Positions 5,871 to 6,495 of a stretch of 6,495 nt of DNA are shown here, one piece after another. The notes under the pieces were generated by a model. The model saw nothing but the letters and a program-made list of their open reading frames with translations, ran no database searches and had not been told where the DNA came from. A program made the position numbers and the translations under genes. Each line of letters opens with the position of its first letter. Position 1 is the first letter of the stretch. The DNA lies in contig JAUNHO010000061.1 in assembly GCA_030523905.1 (NCBI GenBank), positions 1 to 6,495 of the forward strand, read 5' to 3'. Origin of the DNA: Bergeyella zoohelcum (lineage in GTDB: Bacteria > Bacteroidota > Bacteroidia > Flavobacteriales > Weeksellaceae).

Positions 5871-6446
5871 ATGAAGATTTTCAATTATCTAAAATTTAGG
5901 CTGTTACAGTTTTTTCGGTTATTTAATTATAGGCAGGATTTTGGTGCTATACAAAGTGTAGGATTATTGTGTATTATCTTTGTTGATGTATATTCTTATG
6001 CGGTTCTATTGACCTTACCTATTGTTTTATTACATATTAGACGGAAAGATTTAACTTTTCTAAAAAGTGTTATAGAACATTGGAGGTATTGTATCTTGTT
6101 GGAATATAGTGTTTTATACTTTTTTTTCATATTTATTAATATCAATTATAAAATTGGTTGGGAGTGTTTGTTTGGTTTTGGGGTAATAATGTGTCTAGTG
6201 TTTATTCCAATTAATCATCGTACGGAATATGCGGTTATTAAGTGGGATTTTATTCCAAATATCTTATTTGAGTGGAAATCTCATTTAAGGAACAAAACAT
6301 TGATGTCTATTTTAGGTTATATATTTCTGTTATTTTCATCATATCATACTTTTACATTTTTAATGATGGGATATTTTTATTTAGCATTTGTATCGGAAAT
6401 TTATGTAAAGAGTGAAAATAAGGAATTTTTTGAGATGTTTTTTTAA
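5871..6446 (+). CDS. Hypothetical multi-pass membrane protein, possibly frameshifted at its 3' end
   Basis: I do not recognise this family. The 191-residue product has a basic amphipathic N-terminus (about 1-21, KFRLLQFFRLF). It then has hydrophobic segments at about 26-56 (one long or two short spans), 73-92, 97-114 and 144-176, the last long enough for two passes. This suggests four to six membrane helices in the inner membrane. No enzymatic motif or signal peptidase site is visible. The start is supported by the -7 box 24 bp upstream. The gene is clearly more AT-rich than its neighbours (about 23-27% GC in lines I counted, against 42-50% in xerD and kbl lines). It stops right after a run of seven T's (6438-6444). 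With one T fewer the frame would continue with FFKKYTLIQKLKYSLYYSV to the window end. It may thus be a truncated or interrupted piece of a larger membrane protein, such as a transporter permease, but that is inference. Confidence 0.65.
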   Translation: MKIFNYLKFRLLQFFRLFNYRQDFGAIQSVGLLCIIFVDVYSYAVLLTLPIVLLHIRRKDLTFLKSVIEHWRYCILLEYSVLYFFFIFININYKIGWECLFGFGVIMCLVFIPINHRTEYAVIKWDFIPNILFEWKSHLRNKTLMSILGYIFLLFSSYHTFTFLMMGYFYLAFVSEIYVKSENKEFFEMFF

Positions 6447-6495
6447 GAAATATACATTAATTCAAAAATTGAAATATAGTTTATACTATTCCGTA

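Overview
The window looks like a chromosomal segment of a Bacteroidota bacterium, most likely a flavobacterium. The two best promoters match the TTTG / TAnnTTTG consensus of this phylum. Start codons have A-rich leaders and no Shine-Dalgarno motif. The protein set also fits: a Porin_O_P-type outer-membrane porin, a CNDP2-like M20 dipeptidase and an E. coli-like Kbl. A Chryseobacterium/Riemerella-type relative is possible, but the genus cannot be fixed from the sequence alone.

Left part (1-3654, all + strand): the 3' two thirds of an M20 metallodipeptidase, then kbl (glycine C-acetyltransferase), then an outer-membrane porin. Each gene is followed by its own intrinsic terminator hairpin, so these look like three separate transcription units rather than an operon. 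The first two suggest peptide and threonine/glycine catabolism; the porin is a general or anion-type uptake channel.

Middle (3655-3850): a 41-bp tandem repeat array of four full copies and one truncated copy. It fills the gap between the porin terminator and the 3' end of the convergent Nudix gene. It is non-coding and is the most unusual structure here.

Right part (3851-5735, - strand): a three-gene operon reading leftward, dCMP deaminase - xerD - Nudix hydrolase. The first gap is 32 bp and the second junction is a 4-bp ATGA overlap. A textbook Bacteroidota promoter at 5756-5786 drives it. Two genes concern nucleotides (dUMP supply, nucleotide clean-up) and one is a chromosome-dimer-type recombinase.

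Right edge (5736-6495): a divergent promoter region, then a very AT-rich gene for a multi-pass membrane protein of unknown function. It ends at a run of seven T's. Past that run a second frame stays open to the window edge, so the gene may be frameshifted or continue beyond the window. No RNA gene, insertion sequence, CRISPR array or origin was seen. No gene-free stretch exceeds 300 bases.
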